From NCBI RefSeq assembly GCF_009739905.1, contig NZ_CP034279.1, positions 3,162,001 through 3,226,000 on the forward strand: 64,000 nucleotides of DNA, read 5' to 3'. The notes below the pieces were generated by a model that was not told where the DNA came from, did no database searches, and saw only the letters and a program-made list of their open reading frames with translations. The position numbers and the translations under genes are program-made. This stretch comes from Streptomyces ficellus. Its GTDB lineage: Bacteria > Actinomycetota > Actinomycetes > Streptomycetales > Streptomycetaceae. Numbering within the stretch: position 1 is the first letter of the stretch; every line of letters begins with the position of its first letter. Positions 1 through 9,562 of the stretch are shown here, in pieces.

Positions 1-72
1 GATGGTGCGGGGGTCGTGACGCAGCTGGCGCAGGACGCGGGCGGCGGTGGCGAGGACTCGGGAGGCGTTCAT
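1..72 (-). CDS. ABC transporter permease, N-terminal fragment (cut by window edge)
   Basis: Only the first 24 codons lie in the window. The ATG (complement of 70-72) overlaps the stop of the upstream ATPase gene as ATGA, so the two are translationally coupled. The visible N-terminus is basic and begins MNASRVLATAARVLRQLRHD. From memory this is typical of the cytoplasmic start of ABC-2 type membrane subunits in Streptomyces drug-export operons. No membrane segment is visible yet. The family call rests on the start sequence and on the ATPase partner. Confidence 0.7.
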   Translation of the reverse strand, partial: MNASRVLATAARVLRQLRHDPRTI

Positions 73-836
73 CGCCGGCCTTCCTGGAGGGCGTTGGCGG
101 CGTCGACGAGGCGGAGGAAGGCCTCTTCGACGGTGGGGGTGTCGTTGCGGCGGCGCAGGGCTTCGGGGGTGTCGTCGGCGAGGATCCGGCCGTCGCGCAT
201 GAGGAGGAGGCGGTCGCAGCGCTCGGCCTCGTCCATGACGTGCGAGGAGACGAGGATCGTGGTGCCGCGGTCTGCGGCGATGTGGTGGAAGAGGTCCCAC
301 AGGTCGCGGCGGAGGACGGGGTCGAGGCCGACGGTCGGTTCGTCGAGGACGAGCAGGTCGGGGGTGCCGAGCAGGGCGACGGCGAGGGACACGCGGCTGC
401 GCTGGCCGCCGGAGAGGTTTCCGGCGAGGGCGTCGGCGTGCGGGGTGAGGTCGACGTCGGTGATGGCGCGGGTGACGGCTTCGGCGCGGGTGTCGCGGTG
501 GTGGCGGCCGGGGAGCAGGACGGCGGCGAAGTAGTCGAGGTTCTGCCGGACGGTGAGGTCGTCGTAGACGGACGGTGCCTGGGTGACGTAGCCGATGCGG
601 GCGCGGAGGGTGGGGTGGCCGGCGGGGCGGCCGAGGACGTGGAGGGTGCCGGTGACCTTGGCCTGGGTGCCGGCGATGGCGCGCATGAGGGTCGACTTGC
701 CGCAGCCGGATGGGCCGAGGAGGCCGGTGGTCCGTCCGGTCGGTACGGAGAAGTCGAGGCCGCGCAGGACGGTGCGGGGGCCGCGTACGACGGTGAGGTC
801 CTGTGCCTCGACGGCGTGACCCGTAAAATTCACCAT
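69..836 (-). CDS. ABC-2 type exporter ATP-binding protein
   Basis: This is the cytoplasmic nucleotide-binding subunit of a two-component ABC exporter, expected to power the permease it overlaps. Counting from the ATG at 836 (255 aa), it shows Walker A GPSGCGKST near residues 41-49, a Q-loop near 86, the signature LSGGQ at 141-145, Walker B LLVLDEP at 161-167 and the switch His in SSH near 199. That is a complete ATPase of the usual length for drug or antibiotic exporters. The frame stays open to a TTG at 872, but the family N-terminus fits the ATG at 836 or the adjacent GTG at 833. No strong Shine-Dalgarno precedes any of these. The chosen ATG lies inside a palindrome (828-845), which suggests control at initiation. 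The substrate cannot be read from the sequence. Confidence 0.9.
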   Translation of the reverse strand: MVNFTGHAVEAQDLTVVRGPRTVLRGLDFSVPTGRTTGLLGPSGCGKSTLMRAIAGTQAKVTGTLHVLGRPAGHPTLRARIGYVTQAPSVYDDLTVRQNLDYFAAVLLPGRHHRDTRAEAVTRAITDVDLTPHADALAGNLSGGQRSRVSLAVALLGTPDLLVLDEPTVGLDPVLRRDLWDLFHHIAADRGTTILVSSHVMDEAERCDRLLLMRDGRILADDTPEALRRRNDTPTVEEAFLRLVDAANALQEGRR

Positions 837-845
837 GTGGTGAAT
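828..845. promoter_or_regulatory. Palindrome over the ABC ATPase start (candidate operator)
   Basis: ATTCACCATGTGGTGAAT is a perfect inverted repeat with 8-bp arms and a 2-bp centre. It covers the likely start codon of the ABC ATPase gene. A protein bound here would block transcription or translation initiation. No regulator gene adjoins it inside the window, so the binding factor is unknown. Confidence 0.4.
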
Positions 846-918
846 ATGGGGTCCGCGGAAGCGGGACGTCAAGGAGGAGGGCGTCGGGGAGGACGTCGTC
901 AGGGAGGAGGGCGGCGCC

Positions 919-1437
919 TCAGGGGCGCTGGGGCTTCTTCTTCCGGGTGGCCGGGTTGCCCGTACGGGCCGAACGGCGCTTCTCGTACCGGGCGAGGGCC
1001 GTCTCGTACTCGGAGCGCAGCAACTTCTCGCCGGGCGCCTCGGTGAGGGAGCGGAGGAAGTACGCGAGGAGGGAGCCGATGAAGCCGATCGCCTTCAGGC
1101 TGCGCAGCGCGTCCTCGCGGGCCGGGTCGGCGGGCCGGCGGGTGAAGCCCTGCCACGTCCGGCCGAAGGCGATGGAGGTGCACACGGCGAACATGACGAC
1201 GAGCAGGCCGTTGACGAAGCCGCCGACGTCGGCGACGGCCAGGCCCTCGTAGGCGAACCGGAGGACGAACGCGCCCGCCACGGCCGCGGCGAGCGAGCCG
1301 GCGGCGACCCCGGCGCGCCGCAGCCCGTATCCGCCGTCGTGGCCGACCCAGGTCGTGCCGAAGAAGCGGATGGGCTCGGGCTGCGGCCCGGCCGGGGTGC
1401 TGGTGGTGCTGTCGGTACTGCTGGTGTGGTCGCTCAC
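919..1437 (-). CDS. Conserved hypothetical membrane protein
   Basis: The product is 172 aa from the GTG at 1437 (start VSDHTSSTDSTT). I do not recognise a named family. A Ser/Thr-rich N-terminus is followed by two hydrophobic stretches: residues about 41-63, containing AGSLAAAVAGAFVLRFAYEG, and about 70-92, containing GGFVNGLLVVMFAVC. A cytoplasmic helix with an RSEYETALARYEKRR stretch and a Lys/Arg-rich tail come after them. The longer open frame upstream (to 1548) has Arg-rich low-complexity sequence unlike a real N-terminus. The gene reads toward the ABC operon with about 80 bp between. It is probably a small inner-membrane protein. Confidence 0.75.
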   Translation of the reverse strand: MSDHTSSTDSTTSTPAGPQPEPIRFFGTTWVGHDGGYGLRRAGVAAGSLAAAVAGAFVLRFAYEGLAVADVGGFVNGLLVVMFAVCTSIAFGRTWQGFTRRPADPAREDALRSLKAIGFIGSLLAYFLRSLTEAPGEKLLRSEYETALARYEKRRSARTGNPATRKKKPQRP

Positions 1438-1484
1438 GGGGTCGATTATCCCCGGGCGGCCCCCTTCGCCGGTGGTGCCGGCCG

Positions 1485-1814
1485 TCAGGAGCAGCGAACG
1501 GCGACGTAGCCGTCGCTGCCCGTGTTCACGTAGGCGTCGGCGACCCACTGGCCGTTGCCGATGTTGTCCCAGAGGTTGGAGGTGCCGTACGGGCCGACGA
1601 CCCTCGTGCCCGGCTTCTGGCAGTTGATCGGGACGCGTACGCCTTCGGGCAGGACCTTGACCAGGCCATACCCGGTGCCCGGGCCGCTGCGGACGTTGAG
1701 CCGGCAGCCGGGCGCCACCGGGTAGCGCGGCACGGCGAACGCCTCCGCCCCGGCCGCTTCCGCCCCCGCGCTCTCCGTGTTCGCCATGTTCTCCGTGGTG
1801 TTCTCGGTGGCCAT
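1485..1814 (-). CDS. SH3-like domain protein
   Basis: This is a 109-aa protein with a bacterial SH3 domain. The core APGCRLNVRSGPGTGY followed by VLPEGVRVPINCQK is the classic LNVRSGPGT signature (residues about 48-85). The two Cys of the core and the terminal Cys may matter for folding or export. The ATG at 1814 is chosen because GGGGGAGGG lies just upstream; longer reading of the frame adds unlikely Arg-rich sequence. No obvious signal peptide follows this start, and the N-terminus is Ala/Glu/Thr-rich. Such domains usually bind cell wall or peptides. The exact role is unknown. Confidence 0.8.
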   Translation of the reverse strand: MATENTTENMANTESAGAEAAGAEAFAVPRYPVAPGCRLNVRSGPGTGYGLVKVLPEGVRVPINCQKPGTRVVGPYGTSNLWDNIGNGQWVADAYVNTGSDGYVAVRCS

Positions 1815-1963
1815 ACGGCCCTCCCCCGTCCGGGCGCGTACCCCGTGCACGCGCGCCGCGCGCAGGCTAACAAGCCCCAATGGCCTCGCACGCATCATCG
1901 ACTAGGCTCCGTGCGTCGCGCTGGACGCGGGACGCGCGCGGACGAACACACACGGGGGTGGCG

Positions 1964-4192
1964 ATGCCGCCGTTGCGCAGGACCGGACCGGTTCCGGAGC
2001 ACCAGGGCGCCGCGGACGCTCCGGAAGCGGAGCATCCGCAATACGCCGGGCGGTACCGGCTGGAGGAGTGCCTGGGGTCGGGCGGCATGGGGGTCGTCCA
2101 CCTGGCGAGGTCCGGTTCGGGGCTGCGCCTCGCGGTCAAGGTGGTCCATGCCGAGCACGCCGCGGATCCCGAGTTCAGGGCACGTTTCCGGCAGGAGGTC
2201 GCGGCCGCCCGGCGGGTCAGCGGGGCGTTCACCGCACCCGTCGTGGACGCGGACCCGGACGCCGCCCGGCCCTGGATGGCCACCCTGTTCATCGACGGGC
2301 CCACCCTCTCGGAGCGGGTGAAGCGGAACGGGCCGCTGGGCGCCGCGGAACTGCGCGGTGCCGGTGCCGGACTCGCCGAGGCGCTGCGCGACATCCACCG
2401 GGCCGGCGTGGTGCACCGCGACCTGAAGCCCAGCAACGTCCTGCTGGCCGCGGACGGGCCGAAGGTCATCGACTTCGGGATTTCGCGGCCGGCCGACAGT
2501 GACCTGCGTACGGAGACGGGGAAGCTGATCGGTACGCCGCCGTTCATGGCGCCCGAGCAGTTCCAGCGCCCGCGCGAGGTGGGACCGGCGGCCGACGTCT
2601 TCGCGATGGGCGCCGTACTGGTCCACGCGGCGACCGGGCGCGGGCCGTTCGACTCCCATTCCCCGTACGTCGTCGCCTACCAGGTCGTCCACAACGAGCC
2701 CGACCTGGCCGGCGTCCCGGAGCACCTGGTCCCGCTGCTGAGGCGCTGCCTGGCGAAGGACCCCGCGGAGCGGCCCACGGCGGACGAGGTGCTGGGCGAG
2801 CTGCGCGCCGGTGAACCCAGCGCCGCGGTTGGGCCGGGCGCCGTGGTTGGGCCGGGTGCCCCGGTCGGGCCGGGTGCCGCGGTCGCGGGCGGCACCTCGC
2901 GAACGGCCCACACCTCACGTGCCACCAGCACCCCGCGCCCCTCCGCCGCCCCTTCGCGCCGCCGCCCCCGGCTGCGCTGGGCCGCCGGGCTCACCGTGCT
3001 CGCCGCGGTGGTCACGGGCGGGGTCGTCGGGGTGAGCGGCATGGCGGACGACCCAGCCACGAGGACCGTACGAGCCCAACAGGACGGCACCGTAAGCACG
3101 TTCCGGCCCTGGTCCGTCGCCCTGGGCACCGCCGGCGGCGAGAACCGCACGCCCCTGTGCGCCGCCCCGGCCGGCCCCACGGACGCGTCCGCCCCCACCG
3201 CCCTCTACTGCACCGCCCCCGGCGTCAAGGCGGCCCGCGTCCGCCCCACCGACGGCAGCACCGCCTGGCTGATCCCGACCGACGCGACCGACGCGACCGC
3301 ATCAACCGACGCGACCGAGGCGCCCGTGCTGTCGGGCGGGCTGGTCCATGTGGTGGCGCCGGGCCGGGCCCGCCTGGAGGCCCTCGCTCCGGAGACCGGC
3401 GCCACCCGGTGGAGCCGGAACGTCTCCGCGTACGCGACCGTCCTGCACGCGGGCGACACCGTGCTGCTCGTGGCGGCGGACGGGGCGGTGCGCGCGCTGG
3501 ACGGTGCCACGGGCGACGAGCGCTGGCGCGGGCGGTTCGCGGCGCGCGGTGCGCAGTGGGTGGCCGGCCGCGATGCCGTGTACGCCGCGACGGCGTCACC
3601 CGACGGGGCGTCCACGCTGGTCAGGGCGGTCGACCCGGCGGACGGGCGGGTGCGGTGGACCAAGCGGACGAGCGGTGCGCTCAGTCCCGTACAGGCTTCG
3701 GAGGACGGGCTGCTGCTCCTGTCGACCGATGCCGATCTGTACACCGACGCGGTCGTGACGCTGGACGCGGACGGGCGGGCCGTCCGGCGCGTGCCGCTCA
3801 CCGTCCGGGCGGACCAGGCGCAGGCGGTGAGGGCGGGCGACACGGTGTACGTGATCGGGTCGGGCGGTTCGCTCGCGGCCGTGGACACCGGCCGTGCGGC
3901 GGGCGGCGCGGGGCAGGCGCAGCGCTGGCGTCTGGAGACGGCGGTGACGCGCGCGTCCCGGCCGGTCGTGTCGGGCGGGCACCTCTACCTGGCGGCGGCC
4001 GACGGGCGGTTGCTCGCGGTGGACGCCGGGCGGGGCGTACTGCTGGGGATGACCAAGCCGCGGATGGACGGCGGCCGGTACACGTTCGCGCCGCTGCTGC
4101 CGGCGCCGGCCGTGGCGAACGGCACGGTGTTCGCCACGGCGCCCGACGGGTCGGTCTTCGCCGTGGCGGCGAAGGACCCGACCCGTTGGTGA
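1964..4192 (+). CDS. Receptor-type Ser/Thr protein kinase with extracellular PQQ-like beta-propeller
   Basis: From the ATG at 1964, preceded by GGGGGTGG, the product is 742 aa. The kinase domain covers residues about 30-285 with glycine loop LGSGGMG, ATP-anchoring Lys59 in LAVKVV, catalytic HRDLKPSN with Asp153, the DFG triad at 170-172 and the APE region in MAPEQF. A Pro/Gly/Ala/Ser/Thr-rich linker containing VGPGA repeats leads to one transmembrane helix near 338-359. The outside part has repeated W/A-rich blades such as GATRWSRN, GDERWRG and GRVRWTK, typical of PQQ-like WD propellers as in AfsK relatives. A role in sensing an external ligand is inference. The stop TGA directly abuts the convergent ilvD stop. 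Confidence 0.92.
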   Translation: MPPLRRTGPVPEHQGAADAPEAEHPQYAGRYRLEECLGSGGMGVVHLARSGSGLRLAVKVVHAEHAADPEFRARFRQEVAAARRVSGAFTAPVVDADPDAARPWMATLFIDGPTLSERVKRNGPLGAAELRGAGAGLAEALRDIHRAGVVHRDLKPSNVLLAADGPKVIDFGISRPADSDLRTETGKLIGTPPFMAPEQFQRPREVGPAADVFAMGAVLVHAATGRGPFDSHSPYVVAYQVVHNEPDLAGVPEHLVPLLRRCLAKDPAERPTADEVLGELRAGEPSAAVGPGAVVGPGAPVGPGAAVAGGTSRTAHTSRATSTPRPSAAPSRRRPRLRWAAGLTVLAAVVTGGVVGVSGMADDPATRTVRAQQDGTVSTFRPWSVALGTAGGENRTPLCAAPAGPTDASAPTALYCTAPGVKAARVRPTDGSTAWLIPTDATDATASTDATEAPVLSGGLVHVVAPGRARLEALAPETGATRWSRNVSAYATVLHAGDTVLLVAADGAVRALDGATGDERWRGRFAARGAQWVAGRDAVYAATASPDGASTLVRAVDPADGRVRWTKRTSGALSPVQASEDGLLLLSTDADLYTDAVVTLDADGRAVRRVPLTVRADQAQAVRAGDTVYVIGSGGSLAAVDTGRAAGGAGQAQRWRLETAVTRASRPVVSGGHLYLAAADGRLLAVDAGRGVLLGMTKPRMDGGRYTFAPLLPAPAVANGTVFATAPDGSVFAVAAKDPTRW
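2822..2887. repeat. 18-bp tandem repeat inside the kinase linker
   Basis: About 3.5 imperfect 18-bp units (2822-2839, 2840-2857, 2858-2875 and a partial) encode the repeated hexapeptide GPGAxV in the juxtamembrane linker of the kinase. Slippage here would change linker length without breaking the frame. Confidence 0.8.
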
Positions 4193-6046
4193 TCAGCCGA
4201 GCTTGCTGACGTCCCGGATGGCGCCCTTGTCGGCGCTGGTGGCCATCGCCGCGTACGCGCGCAGGGCCGCCGAGACCTTGCGCTCGCGGTTCTTCGGGGC
4301 GTACGCGCCGCCGAGGGCGTCACGGCGGGCGGCCAGGGTGGCGTCGTCGACGAGCAGGTCGATGCTGCGGTTGGGGATGTCGATGCGGATCCGGTCGCCG
4401 TCCTCGACGAGGGCGATCGTGCCGCCGCTGGCCGCCTCGGGGGAGGCGTGGCCGATCGACAGGCCCGACGTACCTCCGGAGAAGCGGCCGTCGGTGATCA
4501 GCGCGCAGGCCTTGCCCAGGCCCCGGCCCTTCAGATACGAGGTCGGGTAGAGCATCTCCTGCATGCCGGGGCCGCCCTTGGGGCCCTCGTAGCGGATGAC
4601 GACGACGTCGCCCTCCTTGATCTCCTTCAGCAGGATCTTCTCGACGGCCTGCTCCTGCGACTCGCAGACGACGGCCGGGCCCTCGAAGGTCCAGATCGAC
4701 TCGTCGACACCGGCGGTCTTCACGACGCAGCCGTCGACCGCCAGGTTGCCCTTCAGCACGGCGAGGCCGCCGTCCTTGGAGTAGGCGTGCTCGGCGGAGC
4801 GGATGCAGCCCTCGGCGGCGTCCACGTCCAGCGTGTCCCAGCGCTCGGACTGCGAGAACGCCTCGGCGGAGCGGACGCAGCCCGGGGCCGCGTGCCACAG
4901 CTCGACGGCCTCGGCCGACGGCGAACCGCCGCGCACGTCCCACGTCTTGAGCCAGTCGGCGAGGGAGGAGCTGTGGACGGAGTGCACGTCCTCGTTGAGC
5001 AGCCCGGCGCGGTGCAGCTCGCCCAGCAGGGCGGGGATGCCGCCGGCGCGGTGCACGTCCTCCATGTAGTACGTACGGTCCTTGGCGACGTTCGGCGCGA
5101 CCTTGGCCAGGCAGGGCACACGGCGGGAGACGGCGTCGATCTCCGTCAGGCCGAAGGGGACGCCCGCCTCCTGGGCGGCCGCCAGCAGGTGCAGGATCGT
5201 GTTGGTGGAGCCGCCCATGGCGATGTCGAGGGCCATGGCGTTCTCGAACGCGGCGAACGTGGCGACGTTGCGCGGCAGGACGGACTCGTCGCCCCGGGCG
5301 TAGTACCGGTCGGTGAGCTCGACGACCGTGCGGGCGGCGTTCTCGTAGAGGGCGCGGCGGGCGGTGTGGGTGGCGAGCGTCGAGCCGTTGCCGGGGAGGG
5401 ACAGGCCGATGGCCTCGGTCAGGCAGTTCATCGAGTTGGCGGTGAACATGCCGGAACAGGATCCGCAGGTCGGACAGGCGTTCTCCTCGATGCGGAGGAT
5501 GTCGGCGTCCGAGATCTTGTCGTTGACGGCGTCGGAGATCGCGTCGACCAGGTCGAGGGTGCGGACCGTGCCGTCGACCAGGGTGGCGCGGCCGGACTCC
5601 ATGGGGCCGCCGGAGACGAAGACCGTGGGGATGTTCAGGCGCAGGGCCGCGTTCAGCATGCCCGGGGTGATCTTGTCGCAGTTGGAGATGCAGATCAGGG
5701 CGTCGGCGCAGTGCGCCTCGACCATGTACTCCACACTGTCCGCGATCAGGTCGCGGGACGGCAGCGAGTACAGCATGCCGCCGTGGCCCATGGCGATGCC
5801 GTCGTCGACGGCGATCGTGTTGAACTCGCGGGGGATGCCGCCCGCCTCGGTGATCGCCTGGGAAACGATCCGGCCGACCGGCTGGAGGTGGGTGTGGCCC
5901 GGGACGAACTCGGTGAACGAGTTGGCGACCGCGATGATCGGCTTGCGGCCGATGTCCGCGCCCGGTACACCGGAGGCCCGCATAAGGGCGCGGGCGCCCG
6001 CCATGTTGCGGCCGTGGGTGACAGTGCGGGACCTCAGCTCGGGCAT
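4193..6046 (-). CDS. ilvD: Dihydroxy-acid dehydratase
   Basis: IlvD dehydrates 2,3-dihydroxy-isovalerate and 2,3-dihydroxy-3-methylvalerate to the 2-oxoacids in isoleucine, valine and pantothenate-precursor synthesis. The 617-aa length matches the E. coli-type enzyme. Start [19 protein letters not shown] is conserved. The iron-sulfur cysteines are visible in ISNCDK and in [16 protein letters not shown]. The ATG at 6046 is taken because the upstream in-frame sequence is not conserved-looking. A candidate promoter is TGTCCA, 18 bp, TACGCT (the -10 near 6093), leaving a leader of about 45 nt. The gene is separated by 137 bp from the TetR gene upstream and ends tail-to-tail with the kinase gene at zero distance. 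Confidence 0.97.
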   Translation of the reverse strand: MPELRSRTVTHGRNMAGARALMRASGVPGADIGRKPIIAVANSFTEFVPGHTHLQPVGRIVSQAITEAGGIPREFNTIAVDDGIAMGHGGMLYSLPSRDLIADSVEYMVEAHCADALICISNCDKITPGMLNAALRLNIPTVFVSGGPMESGRATLVDGTVRTLDLVDAISDAVNDKISDADILRIEENACPTCGSCSGMFTANSMNCLTEAIGLSLPGNGSTLATHTARRALYENAARTVVELTDRYYARGDESVLPRNVATFAAFENAMALDIAMGGSTNTILHLLAAAQEAGVPFGLTEIDAVSRRVPCLAKVAPNVAKDRTYYMEDVHRAGGIPALLGELHRAGLLNEDVHSVHSSSLADWLKTWDVRGGSPSAEAVELWHAAPGCVRSAEAFSQSERWDTLDVDAAEGCIRSAEHAYSKDGGLAVLKGNLAVDGCVVKTAGVDESIWTFEGPAVVCESQEQAVEKILLKEIKEGDVVVIRYEGPKGGPGMQEMLYPTSYLKGRGLGKACALITDGRFSGGTSGLSIGHASPEAASGGTIALVEDGDRIRIDIPNRSIDLLVDDATLAARRDALGGAYAPKNRERKVSAALRAYAAMATSADKGAIRDVSKLG

Positions 6047-6183
6047 CGTCGCTCGCTCCGCTCGCTCCTGGGAAGGGATATGTCTCCTTCGAGCGTACGC
6101 CCCGGCTCCAAGATCTGGACAGGGTGTCCGCATACCGGGACGGCCGGCTCAGTCCGCGGGCATGTCCCGGAGGCGCTCCCCGC

Positions 6184-6792
6184 TCACGCCTCGGTCAGGT
6201 ACCGCTGGAGCGTGGGGGCGACCGTGGCCACGATCTCGTCGGGCGTCGCGGACGCCAGCGGCTCCACCCGCACGACGTACCGGAGGATCGCGATGCCGAT
6301 CATGTGCGAGGCCGCCAGCTCCGCGCGGAACTTCGGATCCGGTACGTCGAGGTCGGCGGCCACCCGCTCCAGCACCCGCCGCAGCACGAACCCGCGCAGC
6401 ACCTTCGCCGCCGCCTCGTGGGTGAGCGCCGACCGGATGACCGCGAGCAGCGGGGCCCGGGTGGCCGGGTTCTCCCACACGGACAGGAAGTACCGGGCGA
6501 GCCGCTCGCCGATCCCCTCGGTGGACTCGCCGAGCACCGCCGGGACGATCAGCTCGGGCTCGAAGGAGACCTCGATGGCCGCCGCGAACACCTCGTCCTT
6601 CGTACCGAAGTAGTGGTGCACGAGCGCCGGGTCCACGCCCGCGGCCTTGGCGATGCCGCGCACCGACGTCTTGTCGTACCCGCGCTCGGCGAACTCGGCG
6701 CGGGCCGCCTCCAGGATCCTGGTCCGCGCGTCCGGGCCCTCCGCCGCCTCGGCCCTGGGCGGCCGGCCCGGCCCCCTGCGCGCCCCCGTCAC
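6184..6792 (-). CDS. TetR-family transcriptional regulator
   Basis: This 202-aa repressor-type protein has an N-terminal helix-turn-helix (residues about 22-70; TRILEAARAEFAERGYDKTS and VDPALVHHYFGTKDEV). Its C-terminal ligand/dimer domain carries LVIPAVLGESTEGIGERLARYF-type helices, cut here to the recognisable core. The start is GTG at 6792. It reads in the same direction as the isomerase gene (28 bp upstream) and ilvD, and may be co-transcribed with the former. Ligand and targets are unknown. An Arg/Pro-rich basic N-terminal tail before the HTH is common in Streptomyces TetR proteins. Confidence 0.9.
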   Translation of the reverse strand: MTGARRGPGRPPRAEAAEGPDARTRILEAARAEFAERGYDKTSVRGIAKAAGVDPALVHHYFGTKDEVFAAAIEVSFEPELIVPAVLGESTEGIGERLARYFLSVWENPATRAPLLAVIRSALTHEAAAKVLRGFVLRRVLERVAADLDVPDPKFRAELAASHMIGIAILRYVVRVEPLASATPDEIVATVAPTLQRYLTEA

Positions 6793-6820
6793 CGGCGGGA
6801 CCCCGCCGCGGCGCCGCCGC

Positions 6821-7648
6821 TCACCGGACGCGCGCCGAGGAGGCCAGGTGCAGCCGGGTGAAGGCCAGGGCCTCCGCCAGGTCGGCCTCGCGCTCGGCCG
6901 CGGACATCGCGCGCCGGGTGTTGACCTCGATCACGACATGGCCGTCGAAGGAGGAGCGCGCCAGGTGCTCCAGCAGCTCGGCGCACGGCTGCGTACCGCG
7001 CCCCGGCACCAGGTGCTCGTCCTTCGCGGAACCGCGCCCGTCGGCGAGGTGGACGTGGCCGAGCCGGTCCCCCATCCGGCCGATCATGTCCATGGCATCG
7101 CTGCGCGCGGTCGCGGTGTGCGACAGGTCGATCGTGTAGTGGCGGTAGTCGTCCTTGCTGACGTCCCACTCCGGCGCGTAGGCCAGCATCTCGCGGTCGC
7201 GGTAGCGCCACGGGTACATGTTCTCCACCGCGAAACGCACGTCCGTCTCGTCCGCCATCCGCCAGATGCCGCTGATGAAGTCCCGGGCGTACTGGCGCTG
7301 CCAGCGGAACGGCGGGTGCACGACCACCGTCGACGCGCCGAGCTTCTCCGCCGCGGCCTGCGCCCGCTGGAGCTTCACCCACGGATCGGTCGACCAGACC
7401 CGCTGGGTGATCAGCAGGCACGGCGCGTGCACGGCGAGCACCGGCACCTGGTGGTAGTCGGACAGGCGGCGCAGCGCCTCGATGTCCTGGCTGACCGGGT
7501 CGGTCCACACCATGACCTCGACACCGTCGTAGCCCAGGCGGGCAGCGATCTCGAAGGCCGTCGCCGTCGACTCCGGATAGACCGAGGCCGTCGACAGTGC
7601 GACCTTCGCATCCGGGATGCGCACCACTGATTCCGACGTTTCAGCCAC
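6821..7648 (-). CDS. Sugar phosphate isomerase/epimerase (xylose isomerase-like TIM barrel)
   Basis: The product is 275 aa from GTG 7648. [18 protein letters not shown] starts strand 1 of the barrel. [56 protein letters not shown] and HVVIEVNTR carry the His, Glu and Asp residues that bind a divalent metal in the AP-endonuclease family 2 fold. The sugar substrate is not deducible. The start has no Shine-Dalgarno, but TAGTCT (7656-7661) lies 7 nt upstream, fitting a leaderless mRNA. The ppx-like gene ends 23 bp before it on the same strand. Confidence 0.9.
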   Translation of the reverse strand: MAETSESVVRIPDAKVALSTASVYPESTATAFEIAARLGYDGVEVMVWTDPVSQDIEALRRLSDYHQVPVLAVHAPCLLITQRVWSTDPWVKLQRAQAAAEKLGASTVVVHPPFRWQRQYARDFISGIWRMADETDVRFAVENMYPWRYRDREMLAYAPEWDVSKDDYRHYTIDLSHTATARSDAMDMIGRMGDRLGHVHLADGRGSAKDEHLVPGRGTQPCAELLEHLARSSFDGHVVIEVNTRRAMSAAEREADLAEALAFTRLHLASSARVR

Positions 7649-7671
7649 GGAGGACAGACTACGGGCACCCG

Positions 7672-8604
7672 CTAGGCGGCCGGGAGGTGGTCCAGCCGGC
7701 GCAGGATGACTCCCTCGCGCAGAGCCCATGGGCAGATCTCCAGTTCCTCGACCCCGAACAGGTCCATCGCACCCTCCGCCACCAGGGCTCCCGCCAGCAG
7801 CTGCGGCGCCCTGCCCTCGGACACCCCGGGCAGGGCGCAGCGCTGCTCGGCGGTCATGGCGGACAGCTTGGGGACCCACTCCTCCAGTGACGTACGACTC
7901 AGTACCCGCTGTACGTACTGACCCTCGCCGGAGCCCGGGGCCCCCGCCAGCCGCGCCAGCTGCTTGAACGTCTTGGACGTGGCCACCACGTGGTCCGGCC
8001 GGCCGAAGCGGGCGAACTCACCGACCGTACGCGCTATCTGCGCCCGCACGTGGCGGCGCAGCGCCTTCACGTCGGCCGCGTCCGGCGGGTCGCCGGGCAG
8101 CCACCCGGCGGTGAGCCGGCCGGCGCCCAGCGGCAGGGACACGGCCGCGTCGGGCTCCTCGTCCATCCCGTACGCGATCTCCAGCGAACCGCCGCCGATG
8201 TCGAGCAGCAGCAGCTTCCCCGACGACCAGCCGAACCAGCGGCGGGCGGCGAGGAAGGTGAGGCGGGCCTCCTCGGCGCCGGTCAGCACCTGGAGGTCGA
8301 CGCCGGTCTCCTCCTTGACCCGCTTCAGCACGGCGTCGGCGTTGGTCGCGTCGCGGATGGCGGAGGTCGCGAAGGGGAGGACCTCCTCGCAGCCCTTGTC
8401 CTCGGCGGTGCGCACCGCGTCATGGGTGATGGTGACGAGCCGCTCGACGCCGTGGGCACCGATGGAGCCGTCCGCGTCCAGCAGCTCGGCGAGCCGCAGC
8501 TCCGCCTTGTGCGAATGGGCGGGCAGCGGCCTGGCGCCCGGGTGGGCGTCCATCACCAGCAGGTGCACTGTGTTCGAACCGACGTCGAGAACTCCGAGTC
8601 TCAT
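7672..8604 (-). CDS. Ppx/GppA-type exopolyphosphatase
   Basis: This 310-aa enzyme belongs to the ASKHA fold family that hydrolyses polyphosphate and/or pppGpp. The phosphate-1 loop [13 protein letters not shown] is at residues 5-17, [17 protein letters not shown] contains the conserved ATSAxRxAxN motif, and the phosphate-2 loop [14 protein letters not shown] and PLGAGRLT follow. It lacks the C-terminal HD domain of E. coli Ppx, as is usual for the short actinobacterial form. Start ATG 8604 has TAGCGT 7 nt upstream and no strong Shine-Dalgarno, so it may be leaderless. It is divergent from the 8644 gene with only 39 bp between. A role in phosphate storage or stringent response is inferred from the family. 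Confidence 0.92.
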   Translation of the reverse strand: MRLGVLDVGSNTVHLLVMDAHPGARPLPAHSHKAELRLAELLDADGSIGAHGVERLVTITHDAVRTAEDKGCEEVLPFATSAIRDATNADAVLKRVKEETGVDLQVLTGAEEARLTFLAARRWFGWSSGKLLLLDIGGGSLEIAYGMDEEPDAAVSLPLGAGRLTAGWLPGDPPDAADVKALRRHVRAQIARTVGEFARFGRPDHVVATSKTFKQLARLAGAPGSGEGQYVQRVLSRTSLEEWVPKLSAMTAEQRCALPGVSEGRAPQLLAGALVAEGAMDLFGVEELEICPWALREGVILRRLDHLPAA

Positions 8605-8643
8605 GACCTGAACGCTACTGCGCCTGGCGCATACGCTTGGTGT
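8605..8643. promoter_or_regulatory. Divergent promoter region with two back-to-back -10 hexamers
   Basis: Only 39 bp separate the two start codons. TAGCGT (minus strand, 8612-8617) is 7 nt before the ppx-like ATG, and TACGCT (8632-8637) is 6 nt before the GTG at 8644. Both spacings put transcription start at or very near the start codon, so both mRNAs may be leaderless. The -35 regions would then overlap each other's -10, making mutual interference likely. Confidence 0.5.
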
Positions 8644-9528
8644 GTGCCAAAGACGAAGAAGGCGAAGTCCGCGAAGCTCACGAAGCCCGCGAAGCTTGCC
8701 GTACCGGATGTTCCCGACGAAAAGGGCCTGGACTTCCCCCGTGCGTGGGTGGAGTTCCCCGACCCGGCCGACGACGAGCAGGTCTTCCGCTGCGACCTCA
8801 CGTGGCTGACGTCCCGCTGGACCTGCGTCTTCGGCAGCGGCTGCCAGGGCATCCAGGCGGGGCGCGCCGACGACGGCTGCTGCACCCTGGGCGCGCACTT
8901 CTCCGACGAGGACGACGAGGAACGCGTCGCCTCCCACGTGGCACGCCTCACGCCCGACCTGTGGCAGTTCCACGGCGAGGGCACGTCGGCCGGCGGCTGG
9001 GTGCAGCTCGACGAGGACGGCGAGCGCCAGACGCGCCGCTGGCAGGGCTCCTGCATCTTCCAGAACCGGCCCGGTTTCGCGGGCGGGGCGGGCTGCGCGC
9101 TGCACATCCTGGCGCTGCGGGAGGGCCGCGAGCCGCTGGAGACCAAGCCGGACGTCTGCTGGCAGCTGCCGGTGCGGCGTACGTACGACTGGATCGACCG
9201 CCCGGACGACACCCGGGTGCTCCAGATCTCCATCGGTGAGTACGACCGGCGCGGCTGGGGACCGGGCGGCCACGACCTGCACTGGTGGTGCACCTCGGCG
9301 ACGTCGGCGCACGGGGCGGGCGAGCCGGTGTACGTGACGTACCGCCCGGAGCTGACGGAGATGATGGGCAAGGACGCGTACGACGTGCTGGTGGAGCTGT
9401 GCGAGGCCCGGCTGGCGTCGCACCTTCCGCTGGTGGCCCCGCACCCGGCGGACCCGGCCGCGCCGGTGGGGCCCGCCGCCCCGGGCGCGCCGGCGGCCCC
9501 GGGGACGGCGACGAACCCGGTGACGTAG
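8644..9528 (+). CDS. Conserved hypothetical protein with Cys-rich centre
   Basis: The 294-aa product starts [18 protein letters not shown], a Lys-rich tail. I know the protein as a conserved Streptomyces hypothetical but cannot name a function. The middle contains clustered Cys, His and acidic residues ([51 protein letters not shown]), suggesting a metal or iron-sulfur site. [13 protein letters not shown] is another Cys/His segment. The C-terminus is Pro/Ala-rich low complexity. From memory, similar CxGxCC-type actinobacterial proteins resemble YkgJ-like Fe-S/zinc proteins, but I cannot confirm this. The start GTG lacks a Shine-Dalgarno and follows a -10-like hexamer by 6 nt. Confidence 0.8.
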   Translation: MPKTKKAKSAKLTKPAKLAVPDVPDEKGLDFPRAWVEFPDPADDEQVFRCDLTWLTSRWTCVFGSGCQGIQAGRADDGCCTLGAHFSDEDDEERVASHVARLTPDLWQFHGEGTSAGGWVQLDEDGERQTRRWQGSCIFQNRPGFAGGAGCALHILALREGREPLETKPDVCWQLPVRRTYDWIDRPDDTRVLQISIGEYDRRGWGPGGHDLHWWCTSATSAHGAGEPVYVTYRPELTEMMGKDAYDVLVELCEARLASHLPLVAPHPADPAAPVGPAAPGAPAAPGTATNPVT

Positions 9529-9562
9529 CGCCGAATCGTTCCGGCCGGCGTCCGTCGGCGGT

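Noticed and set aside
4448-6613. A 721-codon open frame on the plus strand
   Set aside because: It is antisense to ilvD and the TetR gene, with Gly/Asp/Val-rich low-complexity translation and no recognisable motif.
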